The notes under the pieces: model-generated | Databases searched by the model: none | What the model saw: only the letters and a program-made list of their open reading frames with translations | What the model was told of the DNA's origin: nothing | DNA from: DASYHQ01 sp038223165 | Lineage (GTDB): Bacteria > Planctomycetota > Phycisphaerae > Tepidisphaerales > Tepidisphaeraceae | Assembly: GCA_038223165.1 (NCBI GenBank) | Contig: JBBRHE010000112.1 | Location: 1 to 11,860, forward strand | Direction of reading: 5' to 3' | DNA length: 11,860 bases | Program-made: the position numbers and the translations under genes | Shown: one piece after another, positions 6,345 through 11,860 of the stretch | Layout: every line of letters starts with the position of its first letter | How positions within the stretch are numbered: the first letter of the stretch is position 1

Positions 6345-6617
6345 ATGATCACGCTACCCACCAACCCGCGTGCGTCGACCCTCAACCGGGCCGACCGGTT
6401 CCGTGAAGAGACCCCGTGCTCGCTCGTGCGCTTAAGCGCCGGGAGCGCCTACCGAATTCCGCGCCATGTTCGTACCATCCGATGTGTTTCGGGAAAGCTC
6501 TGGCTGACCCGCGCCAACGACTCGCGAGACACCGTGTTGATCTCCGGTCAGGAAACGTTGATTCACGGCGTGGGCGTCGCAGTGCAGGCACTCGAAGACG
6601 CCGTCCTGCGCATCTAA
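6345..6617 (+). CDS. DUF2917 family protein
   Basis: This 90-aa protein matches the DUF2917 pattern: a beta-rich region with LVRLSAGSAYRIPRHVRTIRCVSGKLWLTRANDSRDTVLISGQET (residues 28-71) and the end VQALEDAVLRI. The SGxLWLTR--D-RD-VL--G core is diagnostic of this small, probably single-sheet or cupin-like family. No signal peptide or membrane segment is visible. No biochemical role is established for the family that I can name. It begins at ATG 6345 with a weak purine-rich AGAGAG upstream, and is divergent from the MocR gene, so MocR control of this gene is likely. A hairpin follows the stop by 36 bp. Confidence 0.75.
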   Translation: MITLPTNPRASTLNRADRFREETPCSLVRLSAGSAYRIPRHVRTIRCVSGKLWLTRANDSRDTVLISGQETLIHGVGVAVQALEDAVLRI

Positions 6618-6652
6618 ATTCCCTCACCCACCTTACGCCATTCCATCGAGTC

Positions 6653-6684
6653 CACGGCGTGCTCACTTAAATGAGCACACCGTG
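6653..6684 (+). terminator. Terminator-like hairpin after the DUF2917 gene
   Basis: CACGG-c-GTGCTCA (6653-6665) pairs with TGAGCAC-a-CCGTG (6672-6684) around the 6-base loop CTTAAA: twelve pairs with one C/A mismatch. The following sequence (CTCGTTTGC) has only a short T-run, so termination may be weak or bidirectional. It separates the DUF2917 gene from the phage-like operon. Confidence 0.5.
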
Positions 6685-6913
6685 CTCGTTTGCACAGACA
6701 TTCCAACGGCGCATTGGCTCGCGCAAGTCCCGATGTGCGCCGGAGAGCGCTGCCCGGTACACCGAGCATTTCAATATTCCCGGAAATCTCACTGCGACTT
6801 TCCTCGGGAAATCAGAAACCCTCACCACAAAAGCACTCAGCAGCGTTTTGGCGCGCACTGAATTCGGAGGGAGTGAGCAGGCTCGCGATGGCCTGACGAA
6901 CTCGACCCTCCTC
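6685..6913. other. Non-coding stretch before the portal gene
   Basis: About 230 bp with no gene that can be supported. Open frames cross it on both strands but none shows a domain or ribosome-binding site. It contains no tRNA and no obvious attachment-site duplication. It presumably holds the promoter of the phage-like operon, but no convincing -35/-10 pair stands out. Confidence 0.4.
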
Positions 6914-6923
6914 AGGAGCCACC

Positions 6924-8708
6924 ATGACGGACGACATCACCGACGACATCTTCCTAAACCAACTGAGCACTGGCGCGCAACGATTGCTTCGAATGGATGG
7001 CCCGCGCTATCGGCGGTTGTGGGGCTACTACCGGAACCCGATGAAAGTCCTCGCCGCCGACGTCGCCGACAGCGCGGGAACCCAGCGGCCTTACCGTCAG
7101 GCACAGGAATGGGGCCTGCCGTCGCGCATCACTGGCTATCGAAGCTCAACTGAACTGAACGAAGGTGTCGCCGTCGATGGAACGACGCGCAAGGAAGTCG
7201 TCATCGAAAACGACATCGCCTGGCGAATTGACACGATGGTCGACTCGCTGTTCGGCAAACCACTTGTCGTTTCATCGGCAGCGGTCGACCCGCGCCGCCG
7301 GGCGATGTTGTCCGAGCTGTTGCGCCTCATCCTCGCGCAAAACGGGGGTATCGCGTTCCTGCAGCAGGTCGCGCTGCTCGGAAGCATCTATGGCTTTGTC
7401 GATATCCTGGTGAAACTCGACACGGCTGCGCTGGAAGACGTCGCACCGATCACCACCGAACCGTCGCATTGCGGGACCGCTGACCTGGGTCGTCCACCAA
7501 CGTGCGATAACGGCGATGAAGATCCACGAAGCATTGTCGAACTCACCGCGGATGTACCACCATCCGCTCACGCCACGAGTGACGACGCACGCGTTGGTGA
7601 TTGCACCACCACCGATACGTCACGCGCGGCGCACGTCCCTTCGCTGCCCGTCACGGGGCTCGCGTCGACCGACGACCCTTCAGCCAACACCAACCCCGAG
7701 GCAGCTCGTGCTGTTTCGGCCGATGTGCTGTCGCGCATCGCGAGATTGGTTCGGTTGGAGATCGTCGAACCGACGCGGGCCCTGCCCGTCTTTGCTGCCA
7801 ACGACGTGCGCACGATCGAAGCCTACGCACAGGTCTACACCGCCATCCGCACACCGCAACGTGCACCGCGAGCCTACAAGACACGATGGATCGACCGCAT
7901 GAAGCGATCCGCGGCGGGTTTGATCGGCGCTCGCGATCCACTTGCCATGCCCGTTGCAACCGACGACGAACACGCAACTGTGGTCGAATTGCTGACCCCC
8001 ACCGTGTGGAAGCGCTTCGAAGACGGCAAGCTCATCGCGTCGGGTGTCAACTCGCTGGGAACCATCCCACTGGTCCACGTGCAGAACGTCGCAGAACCGT
8101 TCGCGTATGAGGGGGCGGGTGACGTTCAACCGCTCATCCCGCTTCAGGACGAGTTGAACATCCGGCTCAGCGATCGGGCCAACCGCATCACGCTGCAGAG
8201 TTTCAAGATGTATCTCGGGAAAGGAATTGAAAACTTCACCGAGACACCGATCGCGCCCGGACAGATGTGGGCGACCGACAATGTCGATGCGGACGTCGTG
8301 CAGTTTGGTGGTGACACCGGCAGCCCGACCGAGGACGCTCACATCGCCGAGGTGCGCGAAGCGCTCGACAAGACCAGTGGCGTGACACCCATCGCCGCCG
8401 GCGCGATCAAGGGTCGCATCGGTCGACTCACCAGCGCTGCTGCGCTGCGCATTACACTGCAGGCGCTGCTTAACCGCACGGAGAAGAAGCGCACGACCTA
8501 CGGCGCCGCGATCGAGCGCATGTGCGAGCTGTCCCTTACGTGGCTGGACGTCGCCGGTGTGCTCAAGACGCTGCCCAACGAGCGTCGTGTCGAGCTGTCC
8601 TGGTCCAGCCCCATCCCACAGAACGAGACCGAACAACTCGAACAAGCCCAGGCCAAGCTGCGCGTCGGTGTGCCCCAGGCCATTGTGCTGCGCGAGCTGG
8701 GCTATTGA
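6924..8708 (+). CDS. Phage portal protein (SPP1 gp6-like)
   Basis: This 594-aa protein resembles phage portal proteins, the dodecameric ring through which DNA enters and leaves a capsid. Portal-like stretches are the N-terminal helical region RMDGPRYRRLWGYYRNPM (23-40), AWRIDTMVDSLFGKPLVVSS (99-118), GSIYGFVDILVKLD (153-166), IARLVRLEIVEPTRALPVF (272-290), IPLVHVQNVAEPFAYEGAGD (381-400) followed by IPLQDELNIRLSD (405-417), and the clip/stem-like RLTSAAALRITLQALLNRTEKKRTTYG (501-527). Residues 170-271 are an unusual Thr/Ser/Pro/Asp-rich, probably disordered insertion. It starts at ATG 6924 with AGGAG 5 bases upstream and begins the phage-like operon. No terminase gene precedes it, which is unusual because terminase and portal are normally adjacent. 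Confidence 0.85.
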   Translation: MTDDITDDIFLNQLSTGAQRLLRMDGPRYRRLWGYYRNPMKVLAADVADSAGTQRPYRQAQEWGLPSRITGYRSSTELNEGVAVDGTTRKEVVIENDIAWRIDTMVDSLFGKPLVVSSAAVDPRRRAMLSELLRLILAQNGGIAFLQQVALLGSIYGFVDILVKLDTAALEDVAPITTEPSHCGTADLGRPPTCDNGDEDPRSIVELTADVPPSAHATSDDARVGDCTTTDTSRAAHVPSLPVTGLASTDDPSANTNPEAARAVSADVLSRIARLVRLEIVEPTRALPVFAANDVRTIEAYAQVYTAIRTPQRAPRAYKTRWIDRMKRSAAGLIGARDPLAMPVATDDEHATVVELLTPTVWKRFEDGKLIASGVNSLGTIPLVHVQNVAEPFAYEGAGDVQPLIPLQDELNIRLSDRANRITLQSFKMYLGKGIENFTETPIAPGQMWATDNVDADVVQFGGDTGSPTEDAHIAEVREALDKTSGVTPIAAGAIKGRIGRLTSAAALRITLQALLNRTEKKRTTYGAAIERMCELSLTWLDVAGVLKTLPNERRVELSWSSPIPQNETEQLEQAQAKLRVGVPQAIVLRELGY

Positions 8709-8717
8709 ACCACGCTT

Positions 8718-8774
8718 CGTAGGGTGGGCACTGCCCACCGCCTGCGCCATGTTGTGGGCGGTGCCCACCCTACG
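8718..8774. repeat. Long inverted-repeat element (GTAGGGTGGGC type)
   Basis: Arms at 8718-8738 and 8754-8774 pair over 21 positions with only a single T/G wobble, around a 15-base loop. Both arms start or end with CGTAGGGTGGGCAC or its complement. This is the GTAGGGTGGGC...GCCCACC dispersed hairpin found in intergenic DNA of many bacteria. It lies 10 bp after the portal stop, inside the operon, where it may attenuate transcription or stabilise the upstream mRNA. Confidence 0.8.
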
Positions 8775-8820
8775 CAGTCAACCCCGCGCGAACGAGCGCC
8801 TATTACCCAAAGGAGGGCCC

Positions 8821-9000
8821 ATGCCAGATCCGCCTCAAGACCTATCAATCGTCTCGTCCCCACCGCTGGCCGACCGACCCCCGGTCCGTCCGGACGATGA
8901 CGCCGCGGCGCGGTTGCGTCGTCTTACTGACGACCCGTCAACCTTCCGCGATCGCCGTCACCTGATCGAGTACCTCCGCCTTCGCCGCGCGTTGCGGTAA
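8821..9000 (+). CDS. Small hypothetical protein between portal and capsid genes
   Basis: A 59-aa protein starting at ATG 8821 with a strong AGGAGG (8811-8816) 4 bases upstream. The frame is open further upstream, but that part runs through the hairpin element and is not coding. Residues 1-26 are Pro/Ser/Asp-rich and probably unstructured; 27-59 form a very basic helix (AAARLRRLTDD, DRRHLIEYLRLRRALR). No family is recognised. Its position between portal and major capsid genes is where scaffold or prohead protease genes often lie, but it is far too short for a protease. A scaffold-like or capsid-decorating role is only a guess. Confidence 0.65.
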   Translation: MPDPPQDLSIVSSPPLADRPPVRPDDDAAARLRRLTDDPSTFRDRRHLIEYLRLRRALR

Positions 9001-9048
9001 GGCGCTATGCATCGCTAGTTAACCATTAGCAACTAACAGGAGCCCATC

Positions 9049-10203
9049 ATGTCATTCACAGGGAAAGCCACATACACCGCCGGCGTCACGTTGCCGGAAG
9101 TCGCCGAGGACATTGCCGACCTCGTCGCGCTCGCCAGTCCGCACGAAACGCCTCTGCTCGACGCGCTGAGTGACCCGGCTCGTTCGGCGCGATCCACCGT
9201 TCACGAGTGGCTCGAAGATGCGCTGTTACCGAACACCGATCGTGTCGATGACAGCACGTTCACGAACGCCATCACCGACACAGCGTTCGTCGTCGAGCAC
9301 GCCGACCGCTTCCGCATGGGTGATCAGATTCGCCTGGAAGGAAAGCGCGAGGTCATGCTCGTGACCGCGATCAACACCGGTACGAATACGCTGACCGTCA
9401 CGCGTGGGTACGGTGGCAGCACTGCGCAATCGCTGGCCGACAACCTCGTCGTCAGCATCATTGGTAACGCCTCGCTGGAAGGCGACGACGCGACCGCGGC
9501 ACGTTTCACCGCAAGGTCGCGTAAGACCAACTACACGCAGATCTTCACCAGCACCGTCGAGGTCAGTGGAAGCGCCCTGGCGGTGCAACAGGTTGGTGTG
9601 CGCGACGAGCTGGATTATCAGAAAGCCCAGCGAACCCGCGAACTCTTGCGCGACCTGGAGAACAGTGTCATCAACGGTCACGCCGCCACTGCCGACCCGC
9701 AGGGGTCGAGCACGGTTCGCCGGACGATGCGCGGCATCCTGGCTTCGTTGGCGACCAACGCCTTCATCGCGGGTGACGACGATTTCCCCGAAGAGACCAC
9801 ACTGACCGAAGAGCAGTTAAACCTCGCGCTACGCCGCGTGTGGGAAGCCAGCAGCGGGCAGGTCGATCTGATCGTTACGGGTGGATTGCAAAAGCGCGCG
9901 ATTAACGGCTTTGGGCAGAGCACGCGCAAGTTCGACAGCGGTGACGCATCGTACAAGAACCTCGTCAACGTCTACGAGAGCGACTATGGCATCTGCCGCG
10001 TTGTTCTGTCGCGCTGGATGCCTGCCGGGACCATTCTGCTGCTCGACAGCAGCCGGATCGACGTCGTCCCCCTGGCCGGTCGCAGCTTCCATTACAAGCC
10101 CCTCGCCAGCACCGGTGACCGCGAAGGCGGACAGGTGATCGGTGAGTACACGATGGAACTGCGCAACGAAAACGCCCACGGTGTGATCCGTGGGTTGTCG
10201 TAA
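9049..10203 (+). CDS. Major capsid protein, DUF5309 (phage SU10-type)
   Basis: This 384-aa protein is a HK97-fold major capsid protein of the DUF5309/SU10 type. The N-terminal region SPHETPLLDAL (30-40) and VHEWLEDAL (51-59) match the family's 'SP-ETP' and 'HEW' motifs. Residues 85-137 are a small inserted beta domain (FRMGDQIRLEGKREVMLVTA, then LTVTRGYGGSTA). VSGSALAVQQVGVRDELDYQKAQ (172-194) and RDLENSVINGHAAT (201-214) form the spine region, and the C-terminus FHYKPLASTGDREGGQVIGEYTMELRNENAH is strongly conserved in this family. It starts at ATG 9049 with AGGAG 6 bases upstream. All conserved parts are present and there is no frameshift, so the gene appears intact. No separate prohead protease or scaffold gene is visible nearby. 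Confidence 0.9.
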   Translation: MSFTGKATYTAGVTLPEVAEDIADLVALASPHETPLLDALSDPARSARSTVHEWLEDALLPNTDRVDDSTFTNAITDTAFVVEHADRFRMGDQIRLEGKREVMLVTAINTGTNTLTVTRGYGGSTAQSLADNLVVSIIGNASLEGDDATAARFTARSRKTNYTQIFTSTVEVSGSALAVQQVGVRDELDYQKAQRTRELLRDLENSVINGHAATADPQGSSTVRRTMRGILASLATNAFIAGDDDFPEETTLTEEQLNLALRRVWEASSGQVDLIVTGGLQKRAINGFGQSTRKFDSGDASYKNLVNVYESDYGICRVVLSRWMPAGTILLLDSSRIDVVPLAGRSFHYKPLASTGDREGGQVIGEYTMELRNENAHGVIRGLS

Positions 10204-10228
10204 TCCGTAGTCCGGTCATTGCCCAACC

Positions 10229-10338
10229 CCTTTCCCGGTACGCCGGGAGAGGCTTTGTGAGGGTGATTTCGATTAGCGGGAAGTTCTCGTCAGTCGAAAT
10301 CACCCTCACTCAGTCTCTCCCATGCATACAGGGGAGAG
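10229..10338. repeat. Composite inverted-repeat element (MITE-like) between capsid and holin-like genes
   Basis: Three nested hairpins fill the gap. The first is CCTTTCCCGG/CCGGGAGAGG (10229-10238, 10243-10252; one wobble). The second is a perfect 16-bp repeat GTGAGGGTGATTTCGA (10257-10272) with its complement at 10294-10309. The third is CTCTCCC/GGGAGAG (10315-10321, 10332-10338). GGGAGAG (10245-10251) can also pair with CTCTCCC (10315-10321), giving a 23-pair stem broken by a 5x5 loop. The layout resembles small non-autonomous mobile elements. It ends just before the ribosome-binding site of the next gene. Confidence 0.75.
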
Positions 10339-10358
10339 GGGTCAGGAAAGGAGAAACC

Positions 10359-10628
10359 ATGTCGCTCATCTCCAACATCACCCCCGATGTCTTCGACACC
10401 CTCACCAACCTTGGCTCGGCCGGCTTCATGGGCGCGATGTGGCTGTGGGAACGGCGAACGAGCCGCCAGCGCGAGCAGCAGCTGGACGAGTCTCACGACC
10501 GCATCACGAACGATCGCGTCGCGCTCGAGGAATTGATGACCGTCGTCCGCCAGAACGCCGAAGCGCTGGCCCGGTTTACTACGACACAGGAGCAACTCCT
10601 GCACGAACTGGAAAGGAAGGCGTCATGA
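10359..10628 (+). CDS. Small holin-like protein: one hydrophobic segment plus coiled coil
   Basis: An 89-aa protein starting at ATG 10359 with AAAGGAG (AGGAG 5 bases upstream). Residues 13-30 (DTLTNLGSAGFMGAMWLW) form one short hydrophobic segment, followed by a charged, heptad-like helix (31-86: ERRTSRQREQQLDES, then LEELMTVVRQNAEALARF). This layout resembles small phage holins of the BhlA/UviB or XhlA kind, which have an N-terminal membrane helix and a C-terminal coiled coil or the reverse. No family is matched with certainty, and it could instead be a membrane-anchored structural protein. Its stop overlaps the start of the lipoprotein gene (ATGA), so the two are coupled. Co-location with a lipoprotein gene suggests a lysis or membrane function. 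Confidence 0.6.
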   Translation: MSLISNITPDVFDTLTNLGSAGFMGAMWLWERRTSRQREQQLDESHDRITNDRVALEELMTVVRQNAEALARFTTTQEQLLHELERKAS

Positions 10629-11113
10629 AAAAGCAGGATGAAGGCGCAAGGATGAAAGATGAGAACGGACGGAGACGGCGACACGCATTGGTTTCAGCGG
10701 CCATCTTTCAGGCTTCAATCTTATTCCTCATCGGTTGCGCGCCGTACACGCAGGTCGAGATCGACCTCGCTGCACAGACAAAGAAGGGCCTATCCCTCAT
10801 TCGCGCCGCGCAGGCGGACCACACGGCACTGGCGGGGCGGGTGAACGAGTTGCAGCGTCAACGGCTCGACGACGCGTTCGACAACGACGTGCGCGACGCA
10901 GCCGACCTGTCACCCGACTGGGTGATCGAGCACCGCAAAGCCTACTCGGTCGGTGTCGACGCGCTCGGCACACAGCGGGCCGCCTCGAGCAACGCCGCCG
11001 CGACCGCGACGCGCAACATCGAAGCGATCGAACAATCCATCACCCAACTGCAGCGCTTGCAGAAAGCCCGCCTGCGGTTGGAACAGAACATCAACCTGGA
11101 GACCGACAAATGA
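10625..11113 (+). CDS. Lipoprotein with long helical, coiled-coil-prone body (spanin-like?)
   Basis: This 162-aa protein starts at ATG 10625, overlapping the preceding stop by ATGA, with GAAAGGAAGG just upstream. Residues 1-20 are a long charged n-region ending in RRRRH. Residues 21-37 are hydrophobic and end in the lipobox LIGC, so Cys38 would be lipidated. Ala at +2 would favour outer-membrane sorting by the E. coli rule. Residues 39-162 are Ala/Gln/Arg-rich and almost certainly helical (LAAQTKKGLSLIRAAQ; NIEAIEQSITQLQRLQKARL). No enzyme motif is present. In a phage setting, a small lipoprotein next to a holin-like gene recalls outer-membrane spanins (Rz1), but those are shorter and the partner Rz is not evident. 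The n-region is encoded by repeat-like DNA, and an alternative start at ATG 10652 would remove it. Confidence 0.7.
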   Translation: MKKQDEGARMKDENGRRRRHALVSAAIFQASILFLIGCAPYTQVEIDLAAQTKKGLSLIRAAQADHTALAGRVNELQRQRLDDAFDNDVRDAADLSPDWVIEHRKAYSVGVDALGTQRAASSNAAATATRNIEAIEQSITQLQRLQKARLRLEQNINLETDK

Positions 11114-11364
11114 ACACGATCGACATCAAACCGTTAGTGGAAGCCGCAGTGCACCGCGCCTGGGACGACTTCGCCGCCGACCATCCACAGCTGGCGAAGG
11201 TCCTGAGTGAAGAGCTCCTGGTCGAGTCGACCCTGGCCGAGCTGGACAAGGACCCCGAGTACCAATCCTCCATCACCAACGCAGCCGCGGCAGGCGTGAT
11301 GGCCGAGACGCTCGGTGACCTGGTGGGGAAGCTGCTGCGGCAGGTCCTCAACAAGCTGGCGTAG
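11110..11364 (+). CDS. Small hypothetical helical protein at the end of the phage-like operon
   Basis: An 84-aa protein starting at ATG 11110, overlapping the lipoprotein stop by ATGA, so it is probably translationally coupled. It is acidic in the middle (SEELLVESTLAELDKDPEYQ) and helical with an amphipathic, Leu/Val-rich C-terminus (TLGDLVGKLLRQVLNKLA, residues 67-84). There is no signal peptide, no transmembrane segment of full length and no known motif. I do not recognise a family. The C-terminal amphipathic helix could mediate membrane or protein contact. It is the last gene before a terminator-like hairpin. Confidence 0.65.
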   Translation: MNTIDIKPLVEAAVHRAWDDFAADHPQLAKVLSEELLVESTLAELDKDPEYQSSITNAAAAGVMAETLGDLVGKLLRQVLNKLA

Positions 11365-11389
11365 GGGCGGACCTGAGCAAAGATTCCTG

Positions 11390-11418
11390 ACGCACGAGCG
11401 ACGCGCGTTCCCTTTTTT
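11390..11418 (+). terminator. Probable intrinsic terminator of the phage-like operon
   Basis: ACGCACG (11390-11396) pairs with CGCGCGT (11402-11408) with one A/C mismatch around the 5-base loop AGCGA, followed after 4 bases by T6 (11413-11418). It lies 25 bp after the last stop codon of the operon. Confidence 0.5.
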
Positions 11419-11448
11419 GTCTCTAACAAATTGATTCCGAACGCGCGT
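11401..11448. repeat. Perfect 10-bp inverted repeat around the terminator T-run
   Basis: ACGCGCGTTC (11401-11410) and GAACGCGCGT (11439-11448) are perfect complements separated by 28 bases. The first arm overlaps the 3' side of the terminator stem, so the two structures are mutually exclusive in RNA. It might be a protein-binding site or serve termination from either side. Confidence 0.45.
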
Positions 11449-11470
11449 GAAGAAAGGATAGAGCCGGCAG

Positions 11471-11501
11471 CCTATAAAACGAGCAACATCGAACTTATAG
11501 G
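11471..11501 (-). terminator. Inverted repeat downstream of the DUF7305-like gene
   Basis: CCTATAA (11471-11477) and TTATAGG (11495-11501) form a 7-bp perfect stem with a 17-base loop, 16 bp past the stop codon of the minus-strand gene. No strong T-run follows on the minus strand, so a terminator role is only tentative. Confidence 0.3.
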
Positions 11502-11516
11502 GCAGGCCAAACGGGC

Positions 11517-11860
11517 TTATCTCACAAGTTGCGCACCGCTGCTCGTTCCATTGTAATAAAGGGGCGATAACGCGGTGTCGAAATAGAAGTCGAGGTTATT
11601 CTTCGCGTAGATTGTTTTGAAGATAAACCGCCCGTTCAGCACTGAATTATTCTTTACGGCAAAGTCAACGCCGGGGGCGTAAATGTCAGCCGTGATTGTG
11701 ACGCCATTGGCGTTGGACGATCCGAAGGATCCGGTTCCAGTGTGGTAGATTTTGAGATTACCTGGAATGCTATTGTATGCACGAATTGTGGCACCGCCGT
11801 CAAAATTGACGTTGCCGGACAAGTACACGACAGCCGCTCCGGAAAACTGCAAAATGCCCC
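11517..11860 (-). CDS. C-terminal part of a DUF7305-like beta-repeat protein (5' end cut off by the window)
   Basis: The frame is open from the window edge at 11860 to TAA at 11517-11519 (about 113 codons). The sequence has the repeated beta-strand pattern seen in DUF7305-type domains: VVYLSGNVNFDGGATIRAY, GNLKIYHTGTG, NGVTITADIYAPGVDFAVKNN, SVLNGRFIFKTIYAKNNLDF, then FDTALS. These domains occur at the C-terminus of large surface or pilus-associated proteins (PilX-like) and in planctomycete exported proteins. N-terminal parts are outside the window, so the overall protein type cannot be told. Base composition is lower in GC than the phage-like operon. It converges on that operon, with two inverted repeats between them. 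Confidence 0.65.
   Translation of the reverse strand, partial: GILQFSGAAVVYLSGNVNFDGGATIRAYNSIPGNLKIYHTGTGSFGSSNANGVTITADIYAPGVDFAVKNNSVLNGRFIFKTIYAKNNLDFYFDTALSPLYYNGTSSGAQLVR

Noticed and set aside
6671..7153. A 160-codon plus-strand frame running from the hairpin into the portal gene.
   Set aside because: It begins inside the terminator-like hairpin and overlaps 230 bp of the well-supported portal gene in another frame; the translation is Arg/Ser/Pro-rich as expected of a shadow frame.
7680..8768. A 362-codon minus-strand frame antisense to the portal gene.
   Set aside because: Long antisense frames are common opposite GC-rich genes; the translation shows no domain, and the portal gene on the plus strand is clear.
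8557..8820. N-terminal extension of the 59-aa protein to an upstream ATG.
   Set aside because: The extension overlaps the portal gene and translates the hairpin element; a strong ribosome-binding site supports ATG 8821.
10257..10358. Upstream extension of the holin-like protein.
   Set aside because: It would translate the inverted-repeat element; AAAGGAG directly before ATG 10359 fixes the start.
6618..11516. An integrated prophage with attachment sites.
   Set aside because: No integrase, no tRNA and no convincing flanking direct repeat are visible, and most phage functions are missing, so boundaries and a complete prophage cannot be supported.

Overview
The window looks like a chromosomal segment from a GC-rich member of the Planctomycetota, probably near the class Phycisphaerae. 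This rests on three observations. The first secreted protein begins with an 'LESRRLF' motif, which resembles the LEPR-XLL-type N-terminus common in planctomycete exported proteins. There is carbohydrate-active enzyme content with PA14 domains. The intergenic repeats (GTAGGGTGGGC hairpins, GGATGAA-type repeats) are of a kind often seen in such genomes. The taxonomic call is inference; there is no rRNA or tRNA in the window.

Layout. (1) Positions 1-3815, all on the minus strand, form a polysaccharide-use region. It holds an AraC-family regulator, then a 535-bp non-coding stretch with several candidate operator repeats, then a secreted GH43 glycosidase, then the first 444 codons of a secreted protein with two tandem PA14 domains and the start of a GH88-like catalytic domain. 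(2) Positions 3897-6236, minus strand, form a compact three-gene operon: a MocR/GntR-aminotransferase regulator, a GNAT acetyltransferase and a small winged-helix regulator. The MocR gene is divergent from a DUF2917 gene (6345-6617, plus strand) across a 108-bp AT-rich control region with three ATTCTG repeats. (3) Positions 6924-11364, plus strand, form a phage-derived cluster: portal protein, 59-aa protein, DUF5309/SU10-type major capsid protein, holin-like membrane/coiled-coil protein, lipoprotein, and an 84-aa helical protein. The last three overlap by ATGA start/stop junctions. No terminase, prohead protease, head-tail connector, tail, integrase or endolysin is present in the window, although the DNA on both sides is visible. 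The operon is interrupted by two chromosomal-type inverted-repeat elements. (4) At the right edge, on the minus strand, is the C-terminus of a protein with a DUF7305-like beta-repeat domain.

How the parts may work together. The AraC protein is a plausible local regulator of the GH43 and PA14-GH88 genes, which would strip arabinose/xylose and unsaturated uronic acid residues from plant or algal polysaccharides outside the cytoplasm. The MocR-GNAT-HTH operon looks like a small, probably self-regulated metabolic unit. The most unusual part is the orphan portal/capsid operon with a holin-like and lipoprotein tail end. It could be a decayed prophage, a dispersed gene-transfer-agent-like locus or a domesticated capsid system, and the sequence alone does not decide between these.
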